A stretch of 64,000 nt of DNA from Stomorhina lunata (lineage: Eukaryota; Arthropoda; Insecta; Diptera; Rhiniidae): NCBI GenBank assembly GCA_933228675.1, contig OW121740.1:55863000-55926999 (forward strand), given 5' to 3'. Positions within the stretch are counted from its first letter, which is position 1, and each line of letters begins with the position of its first letter. This document shows positions 45,104 through 56,766 of the stretch, in pieces. A program made the position numbers and the translations under genes. The notes below the pieces were generated by a model. The model worked only from the letters and a program-made list of their open reading frames with translations. It ran no database searches and was not told the DNA's origin.

Positions 45104-45916
45104 AAACAAGTAAGAAAGTGCTATAGTCGGTCAAGCCCGACCATACGATACTCTTCTCCACTAAGGTCAAAGGTCTTCTTTTTCCTGTATAAAGACAAAT
45201 AATTATTTGGTTAATCTTTGCCATCTTAAAAAATTTTCTCAAAACTTACATATTTAAAATGTTTTCATCATTTGGACTTATATGAGAGCTAAGGGTCAAA
45301 TGTGGACCAATTATCTAGAAATTTGGCAAATTGATTACAGTTTTTTTGCAGCAATTATGTATGTAAAAAATAAACTCAAAATTGTCATTATCTTCAGATT
45401 TATGAGCGTTTTTAGAGATTTTTGTCTCATTTGGAGCGTTTTGACAGAAGAGTTTGTATGGGAGCTATGGTCAAATGTGTACCGATTTCGACGAAATTTG
45501 GTACAGTTGTTTTGGTTTACATAAGCAGTATTTGGTTTAAATTTCATGAAAAAATATTGATACTTGTGGCCAAAATATCAATTCTGGGGTGTGGGACCTA
45601 TGGGAGGTACCATAAATAATAAACAGATTATGACAAATTTCAATAGCCATGGTCCCACTATCAAAAAAATGATTTGTGCCAAATTTCATCAAATTATCTT
45701 TAGAATTGCGACCTGTACTTTCATTACAAGGTTAACATGGTGGTCCAGCCAGCCAGCCATCCGGACGGACGGACAGACATCGCTAAGTCAACTCAGAAAG
45801 TGATTCTAAGCCTATTGGTATACTAAAAGGTGGGTCTAAGATAAATATTTCTATGCGTTACATTCATCAGCACAAACTTATAATACCCTTTCCACCTGTG
45901 GTGGTGAAGGGTATAA
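45104..45916 (+). mobile_element. hairpin-ended repeat of DINE-1/Helentron type, family R2, complete copy
   Basis: Starts AACAAGTAAGAAAGTGCTAT with the small hairpin GTCGG-TCAAGC-CCGAC, then CATACGATAC. It ends with the hairpin ATACCCTTTCCACC-TGT-GGTGGTGAAGGGTAT (45890-45913). Inside are repeated words GGAGCTATGGTCAAATGTG and CCGATTTCGACGAAATT, the block GGGACCTATGGGAGGTACC, and CGGACGGACGGACAGACATC before the end. No coding frame. Confidence 0.85.
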
Positions 45917-46532
45917 AAAAAGTTATTTCAAAATCAAATTTTGTTTTACAATTATTCCTCGGACTGAATCAGTTTTGGATTGGAATTTTAAAAATTCTGT
46001 TCTGCTGGCGTTTTTAATATTTTTTTTTTTTTAATTGGACGATTGTTAACACTTTTCGTGAATACTTAAGTGTGCATCCATGTGTAGACATTTGTTGTTG
46101 TTCGAATTTTAATTTACATACTTAATTCTTTGATCTATAGCTGCTAGTTACATTTTAACTAATTGATCTCATAAATATTTATTTCAGTTTTGAACTATTT
46201 CTGTTATTTATGTAACTAACGAAAATTAGTTTTTCATGTTGGAAGCAAATTAGTCTTACAATTGTATTGTTGTAAATTTAATTTGGAAGACATATTAAGA
46301 AATCTTGAATTAAAATATTTTAATATTTACCCAGCTAAGTCGTTTGATCAACCGAAAACAACGAAAGTACACAAATTTAATTAAAAGCCCTTTGTACTAA
46401 AATTTCTTGAGATTGGCCACCGCGGAAAAGTTAAACCATAAATGTAGTTGTGATTTGTTGGCATTTGTCACGTTCAAAATGTTTTTGTTGTTTCCCTGTT
46501 CTCGTTGTCTCTTGGTCAACTTTAAAGACCAG
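45917..46532. other. unassigned stretch
   Basis: No gene or terminal repeat supported; A/T-rich. Confidence 0.4.
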
Positions 46533-46534
46533 TA

Positions 46535-47193
46535 GTGCGATTCACTAACTTTTAAAACTTTCAAAAGGTTCTACCATTAACAACACATTTTGATGTTTGC
46601 ACTAACCACTATGTGATTCACTAACTTAGTTTAAGCCACGGTAAAGTTATGTGGCAACTTTGTCAAAATAAGAGAAAAACACAAAGAAGAATAGAAAAAA
46701 ACCAAGCCAAAAACTATTTTTGTTGTAAATTTTAAGAACAACTTGAGTAAAATATTAAAAATAATTATTATTTTAAATACATTTTTATTTATTTTGATGA
46801 TATATGAATACTACTGAATGAATACATACTACTATCAAAAGAAGCCGGTCGTCTGCTGAGCAGCCAAGTCATATAATTGAATTATATTTGTTGTTATATT
46901 CTTATATTATATTTTCTTTAATTATAATTTTCGATTTATATAAAGAAACAATTTTTTAATACACTTTTCTAAATCACTTTCCTTAACCACTTTTCTTTAA
47001 CATTAAACAGCATCAAAAATGTTGGCATTAATAAACAACAATTTATTTGTTTATTAATAACAGCTGATTGAAACAGCTGACTTTAAACGTCAACAGAAAT
47101 CATTAAAGTGTTTGTGAATAGCAGTGTGGTTAATTTAGTTGTTTAATAATTTTGAAGAAACAATTGTGGTTAAAAAAGCGTAGTGAATCGCAC
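46535..47193. mobile_element. MITE with TA target
   Basis: Ends GTGCGATTCACTAACTTTT and the complement of GTGCGATTCACTACGCTTTT, each next to TA (46533-46534 and 47194-47195). A third copy of the word (GTGATTCACTAACTTAGTTT) lies subterminally at 46611. 659 bp without coding sequence. Confidence 0.75.
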
Positions 47194-47195
47194 TA

Positions 47196-48362
47196 CAGGT
47201 GCGAATTTAAGGAATGTCGTTGACAAGTGTGTCTATACATGGTGGCTTAGCATATCAAATCCTGGCTTACACCAGAAAGAATAAGACTCTAGTGAACCAA
47301 TTTGAAAGTTTGCTTTGATCTAACGAAAGACCAAATGTAAAATAGCGAATTAGAACAAATTGAGTGATTACAAAGATTTAAGATTTTTATGGTTTTCTTA
47401 GCCATGAATTCGTTTATCTAAAACAAAAACTTATTTTTCTAATTCAATAAAAGCAAAATGGGTTTATCTCAAAACAGCAAAATTTTTAAAGATTTATTTT
47501 TATCCTTCCTACAGCAACAAACACTGGCCACTTCCTTCTTAAATGTAAGAAAATCAAAGCAAATGAGTAGCAAAAAAACTTACAAATGAATGAAGAAAAA
47601 TGAAAAAAAAGCAAACAAGGAATTCAACAAACTAATTAATACTTTATTAATCTGTGTTCTGTTTTTATTGGATTCATTCCAAGTTAATTTTTATTGCTGC
47701 TTGTTTAATTTAGTTGTTTGTTTGCATCAACATCCTCATCATCACCATCGCCATCATCATTATTGGTAACACGGGCATCATCACATCATTCCCGGATAAC
47801 AGGTGTTGATGGCTTATGGTTAGACCATTTTCTTTCTTTCATACCTTAATAATCATTTCATTCATTTTTATTGCTTGGATTATTCTTATTCCTCGATTTC
47901 TTTATATATATTTTTTTTGCCATATTCGCACTTGAATTGATTCTATATATGAAGAAATGTTGTTGCAGATTCTTGTTGCAATGTTAAATGTTGCAAAAAT
48001 TTTGTGCTAATTATGCTTCACTTTGATGTTTTTCTGCCATGTAGGATTTCATTTTTTTAAGCAGGTGAGCTACTGTAAAAGGGTTGGTATTTTGGATTTT
48101 TAGATTTTGGAGAGATCAGACCAGAGAAGTTTTCAATAGCCAATTCAAAGTATTGATGAACTATCTGAAGTTTGCTAATTTATCGTTTTCATTTCATTCG
48201 AATTTGTTAACTTGCTCTACTATTTATGTTAGTTACGGATTTAGTGATATTTGAAAGATGTCGTTTAATGTTCAAGTTGACCCATTTAGCTGAATTCTTT
48301 GATATTAATTCGTGACTGTCAAAATGCAATCAACTTCTGCCCAAACTAAAAGGAGTACTCGT
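47196..48362. other. unassigned stretch with a CAT-rich repeat
   Basis: No gene supported. A CATCATCAC-type imperfect trinucleotide run lies at 47727-47790. Confidence 0.4.
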
Positions 48363-48370
48363 ATCTGCAG

Positions 48371-49800
48371 TAGGGTGACAGGAAAATTTTTTTTTCTTTG
48401 ATTTCAAATGTTTCTCTACGGAATATTGTGACACTAGGTCTAAAAGTTTAGATCTGAAAATTTGAGCCAAATCGGACAACGTTCTATGGGCGCGCATCGA
48501 GTCCAAAGTTTAAGAGCCCATTTGTATGGGGAAAATGGGTTATTTTTATTTATTTTATTTATTTTTATTTAAATAAAAAACACTTAATGTTACCAAAAAC
48601 AATTATTTTCACGCTTTGTTTTATTAAAATTCGCTAATTATTACTTAATATTCCGTAATCTCGCTATGAAAATTTTCAGAAAATTCAAATGTTGACATTT
48701 GAGCGCGTTGAAGAAAGGGTTAATCTCGTCCAATATTAACCCTAGAACGTCATCCTTCGTCAAAATGACTACGGAAAATTTTATTTTCAAATTAAAACAA
48801 AAAAAGAGGACTATAATATGTTAAGTTTTTATTAATAATTAAGAAATAAACAAATGAATTTCTTTAAAAATTTATTAAAAAGAGTCTATTAATACATAAG
48901 AAAACTATTTTGGTATCCATTTTTGCTCACGAAGAGTTTTATAGTCTCTTGAAGTATACGTAGTCAAAATGACGAAGGATGACGTTAGTGTATGTAAAAT
49001 AAGGATGACGTTCCAGGGTTAAAAAGCCCTTTAGCATAGGTTTTTCATAAACGAAGCAATAATATTAATTATTTTTTTCGTTAAAATTTAATACAAGTAA
49101 TTAGGTCCAAACTCAATGTGAAATCGCAGATACGCCGAAACGGTTCAAGATATCTACCTAATTTCTTTTAGGTTTTATTGTCCCATTTGTCTGTTTTAGT
49201 ACACTGGAGAGCAAATTCTAAATTTGAAATATTTGTTGAACAAAATTTTCAAAAAATTAAAAAATAATTTTTGAAACCGACCTGAGAAATATGTACTTTT
49301 TCCAAAATGAAATAAATTAAGTAAATTTAATTATATTTAAACAAAACTGAACTATTGACTAGTAACAAGCCATGAAATGATAAATCATATCTAGCTTTGG
49401 AATTTCTTTATTTACAACATACAATTTTTGGTGCATATCCTTAGGCGCGTTATTAAGGACATGAATTTTCGGGGGAAAACTGCAATAACTTTTAAACTAC
49501 CTCATGGATTTTCGTCTTTCACGATTTGAAATAAAGCTGTGTTAGTTCTTAATATTCTATTATTTTTTCTTGTAAAAATTATTCATTTTTGGTCTAAATT
49601 TCGCAAAAACAAAAAATAACCCATTTTTCCCCGTACAAATGGGCTCTTAAACTTTGGACCCGATGCGCACCCATAGAACGTTGTCCGATTTGGCTCAAAT
49701 TTTCAGATCTAAACTTTTAGACCTAGTGTCACAATATTCCGTAGAAAAAGTTATACAATTCGAAAAATCATTTTCCTTCATACAAAAAATTATCACTCTA
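48371..49800. mobile_element. hAT-type non-autonomous element with long inverted arms
   Basis: Ends TAGGGTGACAGGAAAATTTT and the complement of TAGAGTGATAATTTTTTGTA, with an exact 8-bp target duplication ATCTGCAG (48363-48370, 49801-49808). Arms of about 190 bp are inverted (for example CGGACAACGTTCTATGGGCG near 48475 and its complement near 49670). It carries a piggyBac-like MITE at 48740-49018. A relative starts at 62980. Confidence 0.85.
48740..49018. mobile_element. piggyBac-like MITE
   Basis: 279 bp between TTAA sites (48736-48739, 49019-49022), ends CCCTAGAACGTCATCC and the complement of CCCTGGAACGTCATCC, followed by a second inverted pair TTCGTCAAAATGACTACG / CGTAGTCAAAATGACGAA. TTAA targets and CCCT ends are the hallmark of piggyBac. 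Confidence 0.9.
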
Positions 49801-49808
49801 ATCTGCAG

Positions 49809-50232
49809 GTAACGTTAGTGTGAATTTTTTTAGACTTAAATATTGGAATGATCAGATCACTAAGACTGTTGACGTGAGCGAGGATTGTGATCGAGGAACC
49901 ACTGTGCATCTGACATAAAGATTAAGCTTAAAAGAATTTAATGTTCAGGTGGCGCTATTAAAGTTTGCTTTTATATGACATTTTCGTCAACTTTTTGTTA
50001 ATTAGTCTTTAACCCTGCTACTAAGTTAGGGGTCTTTTGATTACCCAAATCGTATTTACTGAGTGCATTACATGCAAAATCTTTTTGTCCGTCACACAGA
50101 TTCACAATCACTCTAATCACTTTTGAAATGTACAAATTTAAATTTTCTTAATAAAATATGTATTTTTTTTTTAAATAATAGCAGGGTTAAGCGCGGCGTT
50201 TAAGCATTCGTTGTCGTTGCCTAATGATTGCC
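49809..50232. other. unassigned spacer
   Basis: No gene or element supported between two insertions. Confidence 0.4.
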
Positions 50233-53200
50233 TTATGCTAGAAACACAATCACGACAGCAGGCTTCACGAACACCGACTACAAAAGTCGTTGGCTGCAAC
50301 TGTTGCCTTGTAGTCAGCTACTTAATTATTTTTAAGACTGCAGCTAGATTCGAAACAGCTGATATAGATTTTTGACGTTTGGACCATCCTCTATTATCAT
50401 TTTATCCAAGTCCATACCAATACCTGAAATATATTAAGAACTATTATTAATAATAATTAAAGACTAAGTTATAATAAACTTACCAAATAAAACAAAAGCC
50501 AACAGATAGAAAAATTAAATCAAAATATCTACAATAGAAACAGCTGCTTATAAGTGATGCCAATATCGCATTTATAAGATGGACAAAATAACGATTATAT
50601 TTTGACAGAAATTACATAAATCCTTTTTAGTAATCAACCTCCGATATCAACGCTTTTCATGTACCTGATAGTATATATAAATAAAAAAATTAGAATAGAA
50701 ATATTTTAGTGGAATCACTTTTAGTTTGAGTGTAATGAGCTTTTTCAATTTTAAGAATAATAGGGCATAACTTTAGAAGCTTATATCCGATATTAACTTT
50801 TTTGGTATCAAACAAAAGCTACTAAAAATACTTTTCAAATTATATATTCTTCCGATTTTTAATGGATGATCCTAAAAACTTATTTTTACAACCGGCACAC
50901 AGTGGTTTACGGACGCTTTTTTTTGGAAATAATTCTGTAACTTTTGAACGATTGGAGATATTTGAATGAAATTTGGCATGGTGATAGTCAAGGAGTATTC
51001 GAGTTGGTTTTCAAAAGCACTGGCCCATGAGGGATCGGGAGAGTGCTTGATGGACCTTCAAAGTTGGTCACCTTGGGTGTTCGACCTTTTTAAAAATTCG
51101 CCAAAAATCCATTTATGAATGGATTGAAAAGAAATTTTAAACTTAAGTTCTCCTTCAGAAATTCTACAAAAAATACGCTCACATGTGTAGGTTATCTCCT
51201 TTGGGCTTCGAGATATTTGGATAAAAGGAATTTTTGGGTTGATTTTTTACCTATTTTTTTAAGCTTTTTTTGATCTGGTGGACGCATCTGAAGATCAAAA
51301 ATTTTTTAAGAATAGTCCTTAAAATTGTAACAAAATTCTAAATAATTTTTGTGCAAGTTGGTTATAGATATCTTCTTTCGTTTAAAAGTTAAAAATATTC
51401 AAAGTTGAAACTTAAAAAAAATTTTGCTTTTTTGTGAGTTTTTCCCTAAAAGATAGCTATATTTTTTCACTAATAAAAAAATATTTTCTTAAGAAACATA
51501 AAAATATTTTTAAAGTTTTTAAAAGAAAACATAATGAGAATGCGTATAAAACAAATTTCTTGCTAATTGAACTTTTGGTCCTCGCACATGCCCTCTCCAA
51601 AAAATGCCAATTTGTAAAAAAAAATTTTGGTTTAAATAAAAATTTCTCAAAAGGCAAAGCACCGATTTGAAAAAAATAAGAATGTCCATATTTTCTAATA
51701 TATCTTTTATTGATTGGAAAAGTTTTTTCTGAAACGAGCTGCAAATAGAGTCAGTGTTGCCATTTTTGTAAAAAAACTCATTTTTTGAAACCCTTTTTTC
51801 CCGAGTTGGGAATTGGGGAATTTTTTAGTTAAAATTGCAAATTTTGTTTAGTCTATTGCTTTTAGATCTTAATGGTCTACATGACTACAAATTTTCATTG
51901 AGATATCTTCATCTATGTCATTTCTACAAAATATCAAAAATTGAAATTATTTTCCTTCTAAAAGTAGAAAAATAATATTTTTTTGTTTTACGATACAAAG
52001 TGTAAAAATATTAACTCACTTAAAAAAGATTTTTAATTAATGTTCATCTCCTGGACTTTCTCGATCTAATGATACTAAACACGTGAATCAAGCTTCAATA
52101 CATAGCCTATAAATGCTCTGAAAACTTTGCCTCCCATATCATTTTTAAGCTAAATATTGGAGTATTGGAGAGTAATGTGTGCAAATAAAGTTAATGGTGC
52201 ACAGTGGTATTAACTCTGCAATTTCTAAACTACTAGACGGATTTTGACAAAATTTGGAACGTCAATAGAAGAGGTGTGAGGCTTTTAGATCAATTTTTAA
52301 GAACGTATTTGTCGGTAGCACAGTGGGCTCTACAGTGGGCCAAAGTTGCCTACCTCGGGTATATAAAACATTTGGGGGCGTATAACTTTCCTCAATTGGG
52401 TCCGATCTAAAAGATTTTTACGTTTTCGAAAACTTCTTAAAAAAATTAAGAAAAAAAACATGCTTACTTTACTACCTCATCTCATATAGTTTAAGAGATA
52501 TTTGACTCCATAAAATTTTAGTATAATATTTTAACATTACTTTGTAATTTTTCGCAAAAATCTCTAAAACTAAACAAGGTATTACGACTATTTTTGTACA
52601 TAGTATGGACCTGTGTATGCGAAAATCAGAAATATAAATTTCGGAACAAGTTCTGAAATTTAAATGAACATTTTTGAATACAGAAGAGTATGCTTTTCGC
52701 AAATTTGAGTTTTTTTTAGAAAACCGGCCCGTGTGACCCGATTAATAGCCGGGCTCTATCAGATTTTTGCACAGATATTAAAAACATTATACTAAATACA
52801 ATTTTGTTAAAAAAAAGTTTTGAGATAAAATAAACAATTTTTTTACAGTCACAAACAACACAAGTTTTGTTAAAAAATGGCTGATTTTCGACTACCGCTG
52901 GTTGTAGGGTGCATGTCCAAAATTTTTAGAAATATAGTTTATACTGATCCCTCAAGTCCAGCCTTTTAAAAAATTTAAAAAACGAATTGAGTCTTTGAAA
53001 AAATTTTTCAAAAATATTGAAAAAATAATATTACTTTTTTGAAAAAAAAAAAATTTTCAGGCTTTTTTCGGTACACAAACTTTGAAGAATTTTTCTGTGT
53101 TATTAAGTTTACATAATAAAGAACTTGTTTCTTCCAGTTCATTTAAAAATTTATCAGCAATCTTGCAGTATTTTTTTAAAAATTTAATGTAGTACAAGAA

Positions 53201-55401
53201 AAGACAAATAGGCCAAAAAAGGACAGAAGACATACCATAAAAAGCAAAAAAAAAATTTTGGATTCAATTATCTCTTAAACTATAAGAGATAAGGTAGTAA
53301 AGTAAGCATGTTTTTTTCTTAATTTTTTTAAGAAGTTTTCGAAAACGTAAAAATCTTTTAGATCGGACCCAATTGAGGAAAGTTATACGCCCCCAAATGT
53401 TTTATATACCCGAGGTAGGCAACTTTGGCCCACTGTAGAGCCCACTGTGCTACCGACAAATACGTTCTTAAACATTGATCTAAAAGCCTCACACCTCTTC
53501 TATTGACGTTCCAAATTTCGTCAAAATCCGTCTAGTAGTTTAGAAATTGCAGAGTTAATACCACTGTGCACCATTAACTTTATTTGCACACATTACTCTC
53601 CAATACTCCAATATTTAGCTTAAAAATGCTATGGGAGGCATAGTTTTAAGAGCTTTTAAAGGCTATGTATTGAAGCTTGATACACGTGTTTAGTATCATT
53701 GGATCGGGAAAGTCCAGGAGATGAACACCAATTAAAAATCTTTTTTAAGTGAGTTAATATTTTTACACTTTGTATCGTAAAACAAAAAAATATTATTTTT
53801 CTACTTTTAAAAGGAAAATAATTTCAATTTTTGATATTTTGTAGAAATGACATAGATAAAGATATCTCAATGAAAATTTGTAGTCATGTAAACCAATAAG
53901 ATATAAAAGCAATAGACTAAAAAAAATTCCCAATTTTAACTAAAAAATTCCCCAATTCCCAACTCGGGAAAAAAGGGTTTCAAAAAATGAGTTTTTTTTA
54001 CAAAAATGGCAACACTGACTCTATTTGCAGCTCGTTTCAGAAAAAACTTTTCCAATCAATAAAAGATATATTAGAAAATATGGACATTATTATTTTTTTC
54101 AAATCGGTGCTTTGCCTTTTGAGAAATTTTTATTTAAACCAAAATTTTTTTTTACAAATTGGCATTTTTTGGAGAGGGCATGTGCGAGGACCAAAAGTCC
54201 AATTAGCAAGAAATTTGATTTATAAGCATTCTCATTATGTTTTCTTTTAAAAACTTTAAAAATATTTTTATGTTTCTTAAGAAAATATTTTTTTATTAGT
54301 GAAAAAATATAGCTATCTTTTAGGGAAAAACTCACAAAAAAGCGAAATTTTTTTTAAGTTTCAACTTTGAATATTTTTAACTTTTAAACGAAAGAAGATA
54401 TCTATAACCAACTTGCACAAAAATTATTAAGAATTTTGTTAAAATTTTAACGAATATTCTTAAAAAATTTTTGATCTTCAGATGCGTCCACCAGATCAAA
54501 AAAGGCTTAAAAAAATAGGTAAAAAATCAACCCAAAAATTCCTTTTCATCCAAATATCTCGAAACCCAAAGGAGATAACCTACACATGTAAGCGTATTTT
54601 TTGTAGACCTTCTGAAGGAGAACTTAAGTTTAAAATTTCTTTTCAATCCATTCATAAATGGATTTTTGGCGAATTTTTAAAAAAGTCGAACACCCGAGGT
54701 GACCAACTTTGAAGGTCCATCAATCACTCTCCAGACCCCGCATGGGCCAGTGCTTTTGAAAACCAACTTGAATTCTCCTTGACTATCACCATGCCGAATT
54801 TCATTTAAATATCTCCAGTCGTTAAAAAGTTACGGAATTATTTCCAAAAAAAAGCGTCCGTAAACCACTGTGCGGCATTTTTTATAAAAATACGCATATT
54901 TAACTTAAAACAACATAGATATAAGTATGATCTTTTAAATAATTGATTTTATGCAGGACATGCTGGGCTTTTATATAACCTAAACTACGTAGCTCTAGCA
55001 TATGAGTGAGTGTGAGTTATGACAGTTTAAAAATTAACTTCTTAAAAATTTAGGTAGAGTTATATAAATATAAATTTTTATATCATATACTTATCAGATA
55101 TTATTATATACATTATATATATAAATATTTGATAATATTATTTGGTAATATTATTGTAAGTAAAGTTAAGTGGTTTAAATCGCTCATTTATTTTAATATG
55201 CTACGGTGTTGGCAGCACTAAATCTGTTATTGTCGCCAATAAAAATAGAAATTAGTTTAATCTTGGCTACAGCTACAACGGTGATCGGTAGTCGTGTAGC
55301 TGTGCCGACGCTAAAAAATTGATTCCCATTTCAATGCGCATAACCTAATTTTGACAGGTTGTAGCCCATAGCCTGTAGCCGTGATTGTGTTTCTAGCATA
55401 A
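50233..55401. mobile_element. inverted-repeat DNA element, copy B, split by the Transib-like element
   Basis: Ends TTATGCTAGAAACACAATCA and the complement CTAGCATAA at 55401; interior shared with copy A (2136-3208) in opposite orientation, for instance CTACAGCTACAACGGTGATC-type words near 55270. About 1.19 kb when the 50898-54872 insertion is removed. Flanking TA on both sides is possible. Confidence 0.8.
50898..54872. mobile_element. palindromic Transib-like element, 4 kb
   Basis: Ends CACAGTGGTTTACGGACGC and its exact complement. The 5-bp CGGCA is repeated outside (50893-50897, 54873-54877), and copy A shows an uninterrupted counterpart at this point. Transib elements have CAC(A/T)RTG ends, the origin of the V(D)J heptamer CACAGTG, and 5-bp G/C-rich target duplications. 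Arms of about 1.62 kb (50898-52520 and 53258-54872) run inverted with few differences around a 0.73-kb centre. CACAGTGG recurs inside each arm (52201, 52318 and mirrored positions), so it may itself be layered. No RAG1-like transposase frame; the short frames here, mirrored in both arms, are not convincing. Non-autonomous. Confidence 0.75.
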
Positions 55402-55435
55402 GTCCACAACTTCTATACCGTTGGGCGGATTTTAA

Positions 55436-55560
55436 AATAACTTCATTTGTATATAGCAGAAGTGTTGGGGTGCATTGAACCTGGAAAGAATAGATTTTAT
55501 TGGGTCGACACAATCGTCCCCCAAAGTAGGGTACCAAGACTCATAAATTACTTAAAACGA
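55436..55560 (-). repeat. dispersed repeat, partner of 18715-18830
   Basis: Complement reads GGTACCCTACTTTGGGGGAC, GATTGTGTCGACCCAATAAA, then CAGGTTCAATGCACCCCAAC, matching the other copy with moderate divergence. Confidence 0.55.
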
Positions 55561-55989
55561 TAAATAATTGTAATTTCCCAACCGCTTTGAAGAATCATAC
55601 GATATAATAAATACGTAGGTCAATATCTACAAAAAAAGTCAAGAGATGTATATCCTACCACTTATGGCTTTAAAGATATTCGACTTCAAAAATTAAAATT
55701 TTAAATGTTTGTTCCATTTGAAAATACGTAAAATACCTCAATGAAAGTAGGGGCCAACCTGAGGATAACAAAAAAATTTATTGTCATCCAAGATTGGCTT
55801 GTGCCCTAAATTTGAGCCAAGTCGCTTAAGAAAAATAGGTTAGCACTTCTGAAACGGAATTAAGGATCGGAAATTAAACTTTAAGCATAAATTTCTTTAC
55901 AACCGCAGAACATCTGCAGTCGATAAAAGCTTAAGATGACTCTGACTGACTAAAAAGATAACGACTACAAAATCTTTATTAGATAAAAA
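55561..55989. other. unassigned spacer
   Basis: No gene supported. Confidence 0.35.
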
Positions 55990-56766
55990 AACAAGTAAGA
56001 AAGTGCTATAGTCATTCAAGCCCGACCATACGATAACCTTCACCACTAAGGTCAAAGGTGTTATTTTTCCTGTATAAAGACAAATATTTGCAAAATTTTG
56101 ACATTTTCTCAAAACTTATATATTTAAGCTGTTTCCGTCATTTGGACTTATATGAGAGCTAGGGTCAAATGTGAACCGATTATCTCGAAATTTGGCAAAA
56201 TTGATTACAGTTGTTACAAAAATTATTTGTGCAAAAAATAAACTTGAAATTCTCATGATCTTTAGATTTACGAGCTTTTTAGTGATTTTTGTCCCATTTA
56301 GTGCGTTTTTAAAGAAGAGTTTGTATGACAGCTATGGTCATACGTGGACCGATTTCAACGAAATTTATTATAGTGATTTTAATTTACATAAGCAGTATTT
56401 GTTTTAAATTTCATGAAAAAATATTTATATTTGTGGCCAATATATCAATTCCGGGAAGTGGAATTGATATATTGGGAGGTATCATAAATAATGAACCGAT
56501 TTTGACCAATTTCAATAGCCATTATCAAAAAAATGATCTGTGCCAGATTTCATCAAATTTTCTTTAGAATTGCGACCTTTACATGGGGGTCCAGCCAGTC
56601 AGATGGACGGACATCGCGATTTACGAGCTTTTTAGTGATTTTTGTCCCATTTAGCGCGTTTTTAAAGAAGAGTTTGTATGGCAGCTATGGTCAAATGTGG
56701 ACCGATTTATTATAGTGATTTTAGTTTACATAAGCAGTATTTGTTTTAAATTTCATGAAAAAATAT

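Noticed and set aside
52201..53568. A second complete Transib-like element nested in the first
   Set aside because: The inner CACAGTGG words are mirrored, but flanks are complementary because of the palindrome, so no target duplication can be tested.
51434..54335. Mirrored frames MSFSLKDSYIFSLIKKYFL and MQLVSEKTFPINKRYIRKYG in both arms
   Set aside because: They appear twice only because the arms are inverted copies; lysine/phenylalanine-rich, no motif, antisense frames equally long.
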